From DAISKN01 sp963716925 (GTDB lineage: Bacteria; Acidobacteriota; Vicinamibacteria; Marinacidobacterales; SMYC01): a stretch of DNA of 64,000 nucleotides. The notes under the pieces were generated by a model, which worked only from the letters and a program-made list of their open reading frames with translations, was not told the DNA's origin and did not search any database. The stretch lies in NCBI GenBank assembly GCA_963716925.1, contig CAVQUX010000024.1:329271-393270 (forward strand), in the 5' to 3' direction. Shown piece after piece: positions 17,978-26,240 of the stretch. Each line of letters opens with the position of its first letter. The first letter of the stretch is position 1. The translations under genes were made by a program, and so were the position numbers.

Positions 17978-20900
17978 ATGCGCGCGCGCTCTTCGGCGAC
18001 TCTGGTAGGCTCGCTCTCTCTTTTCCTCGCATGCCCAATCTCGGCTTCCTCTCCTCAGGACCCCGGCGCGCAGGACCCGAGCGCGTCCCAGCGTCTCCTA
18101 GAGAGCAAGTCCCTGTACTCCCAAGGCAAAGAGGAGGTGATCGTCCGGGATTTTTTTCGCGACCGGACGAACGGCTTCTTTCTCGACGTAGGCGCAGCCT
18201 GGCCCGTCGCTTCCAGCAATACCTACTATCTCGAGGACCGCCTCGGCTGGACCGGCATCGCCATCGACGCTCTTCCGGAGTACGGTCCATCCTGGGAGAA
18301 GAGTCGACCGAGGAGCAGGTTCTACAGCTATTTGGTGACCGACCACGCCGACACCCTCGAACCGTTCTACAGGGCGGACCTCACGGGAGTGTCGTCCTTC
18401 TCGAAGCAACAGGCCCGGGGTCCGTCCGGCGAGCTCGGATTCGAGGAGATGCGGGTTCCTTCCATCACTCTGAACTCGCTGCTCGAGAGAAACGGCGTCT
18501 CCCGGATCGATTTTCTCTCGATGGACATCGAAGGGGCCGAGCTCCTCGCACTCGCGGGCTTCGACATCGATCGGTTCCGGCCGGAGCTGGTCTGTATCGA
18601 GGCGAAGCCCGTGAATCGGAAAGGGCTCTTTGACTACTTCCTTGCCCACGGCTATGAGCGTATCGAAAAATACTTCGAGTACGACCAGACGAACTACTAT
18701 TTCACGCCGAAGCAAGCCTCGGCCCACGATCCGTATCGCGAGCCTCCGCCGTTGCCGGCTCGATGGCGCCCCGGCCTCCTGGCGCATTCGGCCGTGGCTC
18801 TCGCCGTCGCGCATGTGTTGCCCGGGATGCTGCTGGTCGTGATCCTGGGTTTAGGCGGAAGCCCTCTCGAGAGATGGGTCTTCGCCGCCGTTCTGGGGGG
18901 TCCCCTCTCGGGAGCGATGTACTGGGCCGCGCTCGTTTCCGGAAGGCCTTCTTTCTACTGGGCGCCGATCATCATCATCGACGTCGCGGCCGTCTATCTC
19001 TTGCTTCGAGATCGTCGACTCGATCGTCCGGCCGCATCTCCGCAAACGAAGCAGGTGCTGGCTCTCTTCCTGTTGCTGTCCGTACTGGGCGGCGCCTACA
19101 TGTACACGACAGGGCGCCTTTTCGACACGGACAGCCAGGGGAGCTTCGTGATGGACCCGGCATTTACCGAGGATGCGCTGTTCCACGCTGCGGTGGTCGA
19201 GGGGCTTCAGACTTCCTACCCCGCGCCACTCCTGTCGGTGTCGGGGGCGCGGGTGTATCCCTACCACGTGGGTTACCACATGCAGGTCGCCGCCTGGGAG
19301 CGCTTCTTCGGCGTGGACCGGTACGACGGTATCTACCGCGTCGGCATCCTCTGGTCGCTCGGGCTGCTCGTCTTCGCGGCATATTCGTTCGGGCTGCGCT
19401 TCAGCAAGAGCCCGGCGGTGGCGCTCGGCGCGACCGCGCTGCTCTTCGGTGGCGGTCTCGGGTTTCTATTTCACGCTGCGCCGGCGGCGAACTGGTGGAG
19501 CCTGGTATTCATGGACGCCGCGCTGGTTTCCATCTTCCTGGTCAACCCGCTCCTCCCCGCTCTGTCTCTTCTCTTCGTCGGGCTCGCTTGCCTCGACGAC
19601 TACTTCGAACACGCGCGTCGAGGGGCCCTTCTGGCCGCTTGCCTTTCGATGATCGCTCTCGTCTCGGTGCAGGAGCTCATCGCCGCCCAGGTACTGGCGG
19701 CGATCGTGCTCGGATCGGTTCTCGCGCGCGGGAGCTCCGCTCCTCGCGCCCGCCGCGCCGCCCTGGCGCTCGCGCTTGCGTCAGCCCCTGTTTGGTTGTG
19801 GTCGGTCATAGGACTCCGAGATTCCAATGAGCATTTGAGCTTTCGACCGCTCGAGATCGTGCGCTATTCCATGGAGACATTGGGCCGCACAGGCTGGGCC
19901 GAGGCGCTCGCCGCAGTGGGAGGGGGAACCGGGGGTGCTGGAGATCTGGGGCTCGCTCTCGTCGCGACCGTTTTCTGGCTCGTCGGTTTTCTCGGACTGC
20001 GCCTGGTGGGGACGGGCGGTGTCGTTCGCGACGCGATCTCCCGATCCGGGTCCGTGCGTTCCGGGCTCGCCTGGTTCGTCCTCCTCGGGTTTCCCCTCAC
20101 TCTCCTCCTGCGCATCGTGCCGGCCGACGTCACCGGCCTCGCACGGCAGGAAGCGCACAACGAGGCGTTCTGGTTCGCTACCTTCGGCGGGGTTCTGTTG
20201 TGGCTCTGGACCGCGGAGGCCGTCGCAGACATCGGTCGAGGCACGTCGAGAGGCACCGCACTCGCCGTGAGCGCCGCCGGTCTCCTCGCGTTTCCCGCCA
20301 CGTTGCAGCATTTCGTGTACAAGGCGTCGCTCTCGGCCGCCGCCCTATCCGTTCCGCCGGCGGCGGTCGGAGCCGCCAGGACCGGGCGGGCGCTCTCCAG
20401 TCCGCAAGAAGTGTTCGTCGAGCCCCTGAAGCGGGTCCGACCCTCGGTTTCCGCCTACCTGTCAGGCCGCCCCGTGGTCTACGAGTCCTTCGTCGCCTAT
20501 GACGTCCAGTGGGTTCCACGGCGGGATCTGGAATACCGCCACCACGCTGTGGCTCTATTCTGGAGCTCTCCTGATCCCGGGTATGGCTCCTGGTTTCTGT
20601 CCCGTTTCGGCGTTCGATGGATCTACACCCCCAGAGACGTTCTTTCCTCTCGGGCGGGAGGGAGGTGGGCGACTCCGGTCTTCGCGAACGACGCCGCCAC
20701 GATCTACCGCGTCGGGGAGCTGCAGGAGGTCGCTCTCAGCGTGCCGGGAAGCCTTCCGCTGGGAACCCGAGGCGGGCCTTTCTTCGGCGAAGGATGGGGC
20801 CCTCCGGAATCCTCGCGCCGCTCGCGTCGACTCCTGCCGGGATCCGCCGCTCTCTACGTTCCCTCGAACGAAGACCAGGCACTTCGCATTGAATTGAGCC

Positions 20901-21103
20901 TCGCGACCCCGCATGCGAACGGCGCGCTTACTCTCGGCAGTGACCGAGTGGACATCGGGCCGCATCAGAGCGAAGTCGAGCTCGAGCTCTCGGCGAACGA
21001 GGCACACCGCGGACTCAGCCGGTTGGACATCTTCTGGCAAGGTGCGGAGCCGCTCGTGGTCGAAGGCGTGGAGTTGAGCGTCGATACCGCTGGTCCGGGC
21101 TAG
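17978..21103 (+). CDS. FkbM methyltransferase domain fused to a polytopic membrane protein (GT-C-like)
   Basis: About 1041 residues from the ATG at 17978, which has AAGGG upstream and opens a signal peptide (MRARSSATLVGSLSLFLA). Residues 50-240 form an FkbM-type SAM methyltransferase: GFFLDVGAAWPVASSNTYYLE is the SAM-binding loop and FLSMDIEGAELLAL the downstream acidic motif. After about residue 255 come some ten or more transmembrane spans with an acidic/histidine loop (DPAFTEDALFH; YHVGYHMQVAAWERFFG) reminiscent of GT-C glycosyltransferases, then a soluble C-terminal domain. Positive-inside topology would put the methyltransferase outside the cytoplasm, where SAM is not expected. The start at 17837 is possible but would bury the signal sequence. 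No related glycan genes are adjacent. Confidence 0.75.
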   Translation: MRARSSATLVGSLSLFLACPISASSPQDPGAQDPSASQRLLESKSLYSQGKEEVIVRDFFRDRTNGFFLDVGAAWPVASSNTYYLEDRLGWTGIAIDALPEYGPSWEKSRPRSRFYSYLVTDHADTLEPFYRADLTGVSSFSKQQARGPSGELGFEEMRVPSITLNSLLERNGVSRIDFLSMDIEGAELLALAGFDIDRFRPELVCIEAKPVNRKGLFDYFLAHGYERIEKYFEYDQTNYYFTPKQASAHDPYREPPPLPARWRPGLLAHSAVALAVAHVLPGMLLVVILGLGGSPLERWVFAAVLGGPLSGAMYWAALVSGRPSFYWAPIIIIDVAAVYLLLRDRRLDRPAASPQTKQVLALFLLLSVLGGAYMYTTGRLFDTDSQGSFVMDPAFTEDALFHAAVVEGLQTSYPAPLLSVSGARVYPYHVGYHMQVAAWERFFGVDRYDGIYRVGILWSLGLLVFAAYSFGLRFSKSPAVALGATALLFGGGLGFLFHAAPAANWWSLVFMDAALVSIFLVNPLLPALSLLFVGLACLDDYFEHARRGALLAACLSMIALVSVQELIAAQVLAAIVLGSVLARGSSAPRARRAALALALASAPVWLWSVIGLRDSNEHLSFRPLEIVRYSMETLGRTGWAEALAAVGGGTGGAGDLGLALVATVFWLVGFLGLRLVGTGGVVRDAISRSGSVRSGLAWFVLLGFPLTLLLRIVPADVTGLARQEAHNEAFWFATFGGVLLWLWTAEAVADIGRGTSRGTALAVSAAGLLAFPATLQHFVYKASLSAAALSVPPAAVGAARTGRALSSPQEVFVEPLKRVRPSVSAYLSGRPVVYESFVAYDVQWVPRRDLEYRHHAVALFWSSPDPGYGSWFLSRFGVRWIYTPRDVLSSRAGGRWATPVFANDAATIYRVGELQEVALSVPGSLPLGTRGGPFFGEGWGPPESSRRSRRLLPGSAALYVPSNEDQALRIELSLATPHANGALTLGSDRVDIGPHQSEVELELSANEAHRGLSRLDIFWQGAEPLVVEGVELSVDTAGPG

Positions 21104-21291
21104 GGTCGTCCCTTTCCGGCCTTTCAGGGCTGCAACTCGGGTCGCGAGCTCTTCTGTTCGTCTCGACGGTGTGACGGTGACCTGGCAGCTCGTGAGATTC
21201 TGATCTGGAAGGGCTTGAATGCCGCAGCGGGATTGCAGTAGCGTGCTTCCGAAGCGCCGCTTTGGAGCGGCCCAACAAAGGAGAGAGCGGC

Positions 21292-21936
21292 ATGTCCCGG
21301 CGGGCCCTGATGACGATGACCGTGCTCGCCAGCGCGGCCATGCCCCTGGCGTACCAGATGAAAGAACTCAAACTTCGAGGTGACCGATTCGCGCCGCTCA
21401 CCTTCGAGCAGCTGACCCCGGAGCAGGAGACGATGGTCAGAGATCTGCTCGCGGGTACGCGAACGTCGCTCAGCGGTCCGTTCAACGCCCTGCTGCGCAG
21501 TCCGGAGATGGGCAATCACGCGCAGAAGCTGGGCGAGTACGTCCGGTTCAAGACGTCGGTGCCGCGGCGCCTCAACGAGATGGCGATCCTGATGACCGCC
21601 CGTTTCTGGTCCTCGCAGTACGAATGGTTCGCGCACGAAACCCTCGCACGCGAGGCGGGCCTGGACGAGGCCGTCGTCGCCGACATCCATGCCGGACGCC
21701 GTCCGGCGTCGATGCAGGCCGATGAAAACATCGTCTACGACTTCTGCACGGAGCTGCGGGAACGCCGCCGCGTCAGCGACGCGACCTTCGCGGCGGCAGT
21801 CGATCTGCTGGGCGAGAAGGGCGTGGTGGATCTGATCGCGAACATGGCGTACTACGATCTGGTGTCGATGGTGCTGAACGTCGACCGCTATCCCCTGCCC
21901 GCGGGCGCGGCCTTGCCGTTCCCCGAGCCGAAATAA
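21292..21936 (+). CDS. Carboxymuconolactone decarboxylase (CMD)-family protein with N-terminal hydrophobic segment
   Basis: 214 residues including a hydrophobic N-terminus (MSRRALMTMTVLASAAMPLAY) that may be a signal sequence, and a CMD/AhpD-like helical core (LNEMAILMTARFWSSQYEWFAHETLA, with LGEKGVVDLIANMAYYDLVSMVLN). The CxxC of peroxidase-active AhpD proteins is absent, so peroxidase activity is not supported. AAAGGAGAGAGCGGC precedes the ATG; an earlier in-frame ATG at 21262 lacks such a site. The function of exported CMD-like proteins is unknown. The next gene begins 18 bases later. Confidence 0.87.
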   Translation: MSRRALMTMTVLASAAMPLAYQMKELKLRGDRFAPLTFEQLTPEQETMVRDLLAGTRTSLSGPFNALLRSPEMGNHAQKLGEYVRFKTSVPRRLNEMAILMTARFWSSQYEWFAHETLAREAGLDEAVVADIHAGRRPASMQADENIVYDFCTELRERRRVSDATFAAAVDLLGEKGVVDLIANMAYYDLVSMVLNVDRYPLPAGAALPFPEPK

Positions 21937-21954
21937 GGGGCGAGGGTCGCGGTC

Positions 21955-22716
21955 GTGCCGCGCAGGCGGTTTCTCCTCGCGCTCCCGGGGATGGGGTTGG
22001 CCCTGGCGGGCATGGCCCGAGCCTCCCAGCCGGCTGAGCTGACGGTTCTGAGCTCGAACGCCACCCGGGCGGTGCTCGAAGCCCTGGCGCCGGAGTTCGA
22101 AGAGACCTCGAATCTACGGCTCGTCTTCCGGTTCGCTCCCTCCGCCGAGTTGAAGTCGCGCATCGCGGAGGGCGAGGAGTTCGACGTCGCCTTTCTCACC
22201 AGGGCGCTCGTGGACGATCTGGTAGCGCTCGGCAAGGCGGACGCCGGCTCCAGGACCACCATCGCTCGCGCGGGCGCGGGGGTCGCGATCCGGAAGGGCG
22301 CGCGAAGACCGGACCTCTCGACCCCGGAAGCCTTCCGGCGTACGCTCCTCGACGCGCGTTCGATCGCCTATGTCGGCCGGGGCGTCACCGCGGATATCCT
22401 GCGGAACATCTTCGAGAAATTCGGAATCACCGCGGAGATGCGCGCGAAGACGGAGAGCCTGTCCGGTGTCACCGCGGCCGAAGCGGTGGCGTCCGGCCAG
22501 GCGGAGCTCGGGTTCACGCAGATCAGCGAGATCCTGCCGCATCCCGGCGTGGAGCTCGCCGGGCCTCTGCCCCCCGAGGTCCAGGTCTATACGGTGTTCC
22601 AGGCGGTGGTCGGTTCGAGCAGTCGTCGACCCGAAGCGGGGCGGCGCTTCCTGCAGTTCCTGACCGCCCCGGCCGCGGCACCGATCATTCGCGCCAAGGG
22701 GATGGAGCCCGGGTAG
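21955..22716 (+). CDS. Molybdate-binding-protein-like periplasmic protein (ModA type)
   Basis: 253 residues with a Tat-like N-terminus (PRRRFLLALPGMGLALAGMARA) and a type II periplasmic-binding fold (LTVLSSNATRAVLEALAPEFEE; FDVAFLTRALVDDLVALGKAD; VASGQAELGFTQISEILP). It resembles ModA and extracellular solute-binding proteins that bind oxyanions. No ModB or ModC gene follows, so it may be an orphan sensor or scavenger rather than part of an uptake system here. The start is GTG at 21955, 18 bases after the CMD gene, probably in the same transcript. Confidence 0.85.
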   Translation: MPRRRFLLALPGMGLALAGMARASQPAELTVLSSNATRAVLEALAPEFEETSNLRLVFRFAPSAELKSRIAEGEEFDVAFLTRALVDDLVALGKADAGSRTTIARAGAGVAIRKGARRPDLSTPEAFRRTLLDARSIAYVGRGVTADILRNIFEKFGITAEMRAKTESLSGVTAAEAVASGQAELGFTQISEILPHPGVELAGPLPPEVQVYTVFQAVVGSSSRRPEAGRRFLQFLTAPAAAPIIRAKGMEPG

Positions 22717-22728
22717 GTCGCCCGCCCC

Positions 22729-23523
22729 TCAATGGGTCAGGGCGTCCGTCGAGGAAGCCGCTTCCAAAGACGCCATCCGAACGGGCTGCCCAGGCGGAGG
22801 GGCGGGAGCGAGGGGAAGCCTCCCGTTGAGGTCGTCGAGAACGGCCATGACTTTGGCGACGTAGTCGCGCGTCTCCGCGGCGAGGCGATCGCTTCCGTTT
22901 CTCAGATGACGGGCATTGACGGGCCCACCGTTGTACTCCGCGAGAACGAGTCGGGGGTCCCCGTAAGCCTCGAAAAGCTTGTCGAGATAGCACGCCGCGA
23001 GCTCGGTATTCCTCGCCGGCTCGTGGAGCATCGCTTCGGAGAACTCCCACCCCAGCTCGCCCGCGAGCCAGCGGCCGGTAGCGGGCCAGATCTGGTAGAG
23101 GCCTTTGGCGCGGGCGCGACTCGTTGCCCCGGTGGTGAAGCGACTCTCCACGATGCCGATAGCGAGGAGAAAGAGGGGATCGACGGACTTGTACTTCTCC
23201 GTGATCTCGAGCAACAGGCGGCCATACTCGCGCGCATCCACGACGTCGAGTCTGGGATTGGCCCGTCGTATCTCCGCCTGGATCCATTCGCCGAGCTGCT
23301 CGCGATGATTCCAATGGACGAGTCGGTTTTCGAGCGCGGTGACCCGACGCTCGGCGGCCGCGAGCTCGTTGCGACCCTTCGGTGCGAGACGCTCGACGGA
23401 TCGGAGCGTGGCGGCGATGCTCCCGACCGAGAGCGCGATGGCTGCCGCCGCAGCCGGCAGGAGAATGAATCGCAGCCAGTTTCGGCCTTCTCGACCAGTC
23501 TGTTCCGTGCGCGCCATGCGCAC
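22729..23523 (-). CDS. Membrane-anchored SLT-type lytic transglycosylase
   Basis: 264 residues: an N-terminal transmembrane anchor (FILLPAAAAAIALSVGSI), a short coiled segment, then the goose-lysozyme/SLT catalytic domain. The catalytic glutamate is in LLAIGIVESRFTTGATS, followed by AKGLYQIWPATGRWLA and the substrate-groove motif LAEYNGGPVNA. It cleaves peptidoglycan to 1,6-anhydro ends in the periplasm. A Pro-rich tail ends the protein. It is convergent with the ModA-like gene (12 bases between stops). Confidence 0.92.
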   Translation of the reverse strand: MRMARTEQTGREGRNWLRFILLPAAAAAIALSVGSIAATLRSVERLAPKGRNELAAAERRVTALENRLVHWNHREQLGEWIQAEIRRANPRLDVVDAREYGRLLLEITEKYKSVDPLFLLAIGIVESRFTTGATSRARAKGLYQIWPATGRWLAGELGWEFSEAMLHEPARNTELAACYLDKLFEAYGDPRLVLAEYNGGPVNARHLRNGSDRLAAETRDYVAKVMAVLDDLNGRLPLAPAPPPGQPVRMASLEAASSTDALTH

Positions 23524-23745
23524 AGCCAGGGCAAGTTTCGTACCAGCGGAGCGACAGGAGACAAGAACCGACGCCCCATCGGTTTAGCGCGACGACGTCC
23601 AGGAGACTGTACTCCCGGTCGCTACAAACCGAACGATGAAGTCCTCCACTCGGTGATCGGGCTCACGAGAAGCGCCGTCAGAATTCTCGAGTGAAGCGGC
23701 CACGCGTACAGGAGCTCACGGAACGGGCCTGCAGACCCCGGCCGC

Positions 23746-24228
23746 TCAGGACGAGGCGGCTCTCGTCGAGGATAGGGACTGTCGAGGAGCCACCCTCTTC
23801 GTGACGAACAGGACCAGCGACGCCACGCCCCACAGAAGCAGCGATGGGACGAGGATGCCGACGGTCAGGTGGGCCAGGACGTGCACAGCCTGGCTCCGGC
23901 CGCCGAAACTGTACTCGGGAGCCGCGTACACGTTCGTGAAGCCGGCGACCGAGAGCAGGATCCCGAGCACGGCAATCGACTGCTGGAGCACCGTCTGGAA
24001 GAACCCGAGCGGCAGGATCTGTTTGTAGCTACCGAAAGCCCTGGTCTGTACCGCGGCCCCGTAATACAGCGTTGCGCCCCAGGCCACGACGTTCATCGAC
24101 AACCACGCGACGGTGGCGTTCGGCAGCCCACCCATCGAAAATCCCAGCCGCGCCAGCCCCACGGCCGCGAGGACTGCCAGGGGTACCTTCTGAAACGCGA
24201 GGTATTCCGAAACCCGCTTGCCAAACAT
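23746..24228 (-). CDS. Four-helix membrane protein of unknown function
   Basis: 160 residues from the ATG at 24228, chosen because AAAGGAGGGCGGC stands directly upstream. Four hydrophobic segments are visible: VPLAVLAAVGLARLGF, VAWLSMNVVAWGATLYYG, SIAVLGILLSVAGF and LTVGILVPSLLLWGVASLVLFV. No family is recognised and no catalytic motif stands out. It is flanked by about 220 bases without a gene on one side and by a divergent DoxX gene on the other. Confidence 0.75.
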   Translation of the reverse strand: MFGKRVSEYLAFQKVPLAVLAAVGLARLGFSMGGLPNATVAWLSMNVVAWGATLYYGAAVQTRAFGSYKQILPLGFFQTVLQQSIAVLGILLSVAGFTNVYAAPEYSFGGRSQAVHVLAHLTVGILVPSLLLWGVASLVLFVTKRVAPRQSLSSTRAASS

Positions 24229-24461
24229 GCCGCCCTCCTTTTGCTGATTCACACCCTAATAGACTCCGACGGGCCCCCGGACTCATCGGTGGCAGAGCGC
24301 CCCTGGCCACGCCGCATCTGGCCTCCACGCCGAGCCACCAGGACCGTGTACCGGGACGAACACGCGCAACGGTGCGCGATTTTCCGTATAGTATCGATCT
24401 CACGGGTTCTCGATCGTCGACACCGCGGCCCGATCTCGATCGGATGCTCGAGGAGGACGGG

Positions 24462-24845
24462 ATGGTTGCGAAGGTAACGGGGAAAAAAGTCTGGGTCGGC
24501 CGGGTGCTCTCGGGTCTGGCTCTGGTGCCGTTCGCGATCAGCGCTGCCCTGAAGGTTCGGGGTGGGCCCGAGCTGGAGCAAGGGATCGGGCATCTCGGGT
24601 TGCCCCTGTCGATGGTCCTGCCCCTTTCGATCCTCGAGATCTCGTGCGTTGTGATCTACCTGATTCCGGCAACCTCGGTCCTGGGCGCGATTCTCCTGAC
24701 GGGATACATCGGGGGCGCGATCTGCACTCACTGGCGCGTGGGCGATCCGGTTTACGTGCACATCGTGCTCGGAGTGCTCGTCTGGCTTGGCCTCTACCTG
24801 CGTGAAGGACGCCTCACGGAGCTCCTGCCGCTCCGAAAGCTCTAA
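24462..24845 (+). CDS. DoxX-like small membrane protein
   Basis: 127 residues, four predicted membrane spans: ALVPFAISAALKVRGGPE, LSMVLPLSILEISCVVIYL, SVLGAILLTGYIGGAIC, VYVHIVLGVLVWLGLYLRE. The pattern GRVLSGLALVPFAISAALK plus GYIGGAICTH fits DoxX-like proteins (PF13564 group). ATG 24462 follows GAGGAGGACGGG, better than the ATG at 24444. Role unknown; DoxX relatives often interact with redox or stress systems. It is followed after about 13 bases by a MATE transporter in the same direction. Confidence 0.85.
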   Translation: MVAKVTGKKVWVGRVLSGLALVPFAISAALKVRGGPELEQGIGHLGLPLSMVLPLSILEISCVVIYLIPATSVLGAILLTGYIGGAICTHWRVGDPVYVHIVLGVLVWLGLYLREGRLTELLPLRKL

Positions 24846-24858
24846 GCGGCCTCCAACC

Positions 24859-26235
24859 TTGCAACGGTTCGACCGATCGATCGTGGAGGGCCCGATCGGC
24901 CCGGCGGTCTGGCGCCTCGCGTGGCCCACGATGCTGCAGAACATCATCGCCGGCCTGCAGGGAATCATCGACCACGCGATGGTCGGCCACTTCGTCGGCT
25001 ACGCCGCCAACGCCGCCATCGGCGTCAGCTGGCAGATCGTTCTCGTGGTCATCGTGTTCATCAGCTCGGTGTTCAGCGGGATGGCGGTCCTGGTTGCGCG
25101 CTTCGCCGGCGCGAACGACTCCGCGAAGGTCGACCGCGTCGTGTACCAGGCGCTTCTCGTGGCGATCGCGCTCTCCGTCGTCATGGCCGCCGTCGGCTAC
25201 GCCGCGGCGCCGGCGCTCCTCGACGTCGTCAACGCCGCTCCCGAGGTGCGCCACGAGGCTCTCCCCTTCCTGCGAGCGATGTTCCTGGGAATTCTCGGCA
25301 TGATGATGTTCTTCATGCTGAGCGGCGCCTTCCGCGCCGCGGGCGACCCCCGGACGCCTCTCCGCCTCGGCATCGCGATGACGGCGCTCACCATCCTGTT
25401 CAACGTCCTCCTCATCCCCCGGCTCGGGACCATCGGCGCCGCGCTCGGCACCGTCGCCAGCAGCACCCTCGTTGCGGCCTATGGAGTCCGGCGTCTGTTC
25501 GCGCCCGGATCGGTGATTCACTTCCATCGCGGCATGGACCTCGCCCCCGACTTCGGAATCATCCGCTCCCTCTTCCGCTTCGGGCTTCCGACCGGAATCC
25601 AGGGCATCGCCATGAACATCGCCGGCGTTCTGCTGCTGCGGTTCATCGGTTCGCTCGAGCACAGCGCCGCGGCTCAGGCGGCCTACGCCGTGGGCTACAC
25701 CGAGCTTTTCTCCCTCATCACCTGGACCTCCGTGGCCCTGATGGGAGCCTCGGCGACGATCGCCGGACAGAATCTTGGCGCCGGCAATCCCGCCCGGGCC
25801 ATGCACGGGGTCGCAGTGGCCTCCCGTATCGGGCTCGGCCTGGCCGCGATCGTGGGCGCGATGTTCCTCGTGATTCCCGGTTACCTCCTCGGCGTCTTCG
25901 GATTGACCGAGCCGCTCGTGACGTCCATCGGCAGACAATTGCTGAGCTATCTGAGCGTGTCCGGACTCTTCGTCACCGTGGCGCTGAGCTATACCGGCGG
26001 ACTCCAGGGCACGGGTGATACCCGGAGTCCCCTGTACATCTCGATGATTTCCCAGATCGCCGTGCCCATCGGGTTGTGCACGTGGCTCCAGGCGACTCGC
26101 GGACTGCATCCGGGCGACATCTGGCTCGCGATCGTGCTCGGCCACATCACCCGGGCGGCGCTGAGCGTGCTGCGATTCCGGCAGGGGCGCTGGCGCCACA
26201 TCCGGGTGGAAATCGTGCCGGCCCGCCCGGGCTAG
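24859..26235 (+). CDS. MATE-family multidrug/Na+ antiporter
   Basis: About 458 residues with twelve hydrophobic spans in two MatE repeats (GPAVWRLAWPTMLQNIIAG..DHAMVGHF at the start; LFRFGLPTGIQGIAMNIAG in the second half). FRAAGDPRTPLRLG and GLQGTGDTRSPLYIS are the paired loops characteristic of the family. The first credible start is the TTG at 24859; a GTG at 24882 is also possible, while the ATG at 24787 would overlap DoxX coding sequence. It exports cationic compounds, driven by Na+ or H+. Substrate specificity cannot be inferred. Confidence 0.9.
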   Translation: MQRFDRSIVEGPIGPAVWRLAWPTMLQNIIAGLQGIIDHAMVGHFVGYAANAAIGVSWQIVLVVIVFISSVFSGMAVLVARFAGANDSAKVDRVVYQALLVAIALSVVMAAVGYAAAPALLDVVNAAPEVRHEALPFLRAMFLGILGMMMFFMLSGAFRAAGDPRTPLRLGIAMTALTILFNVLLIPRLGTIGAALGTVASSTLVAAYGVRRLFAPGSVIHFHRGMDLAPDFGIIRSLFRFGLPTGIQGIAMNIAGVLLLRFIGSLEHSAAAQAAYAVGYTELFSLITWTSVALMGASATIAGQNLGAGNPARAMHGVAVASRIGLGLAAIVGAMFLVIPGYLLGVFGLTEPLVTSIGRQLLSYLSVSGLFVTVALSYTGGLQGTGDTRSPLYISMISQIAVPIGLCTWLQATRGLHPGDIWLAIVLGHITRAALSVLRFRQGRWRHIRVEIVPARPG

Positions 26236-26240
26236 TCGGC

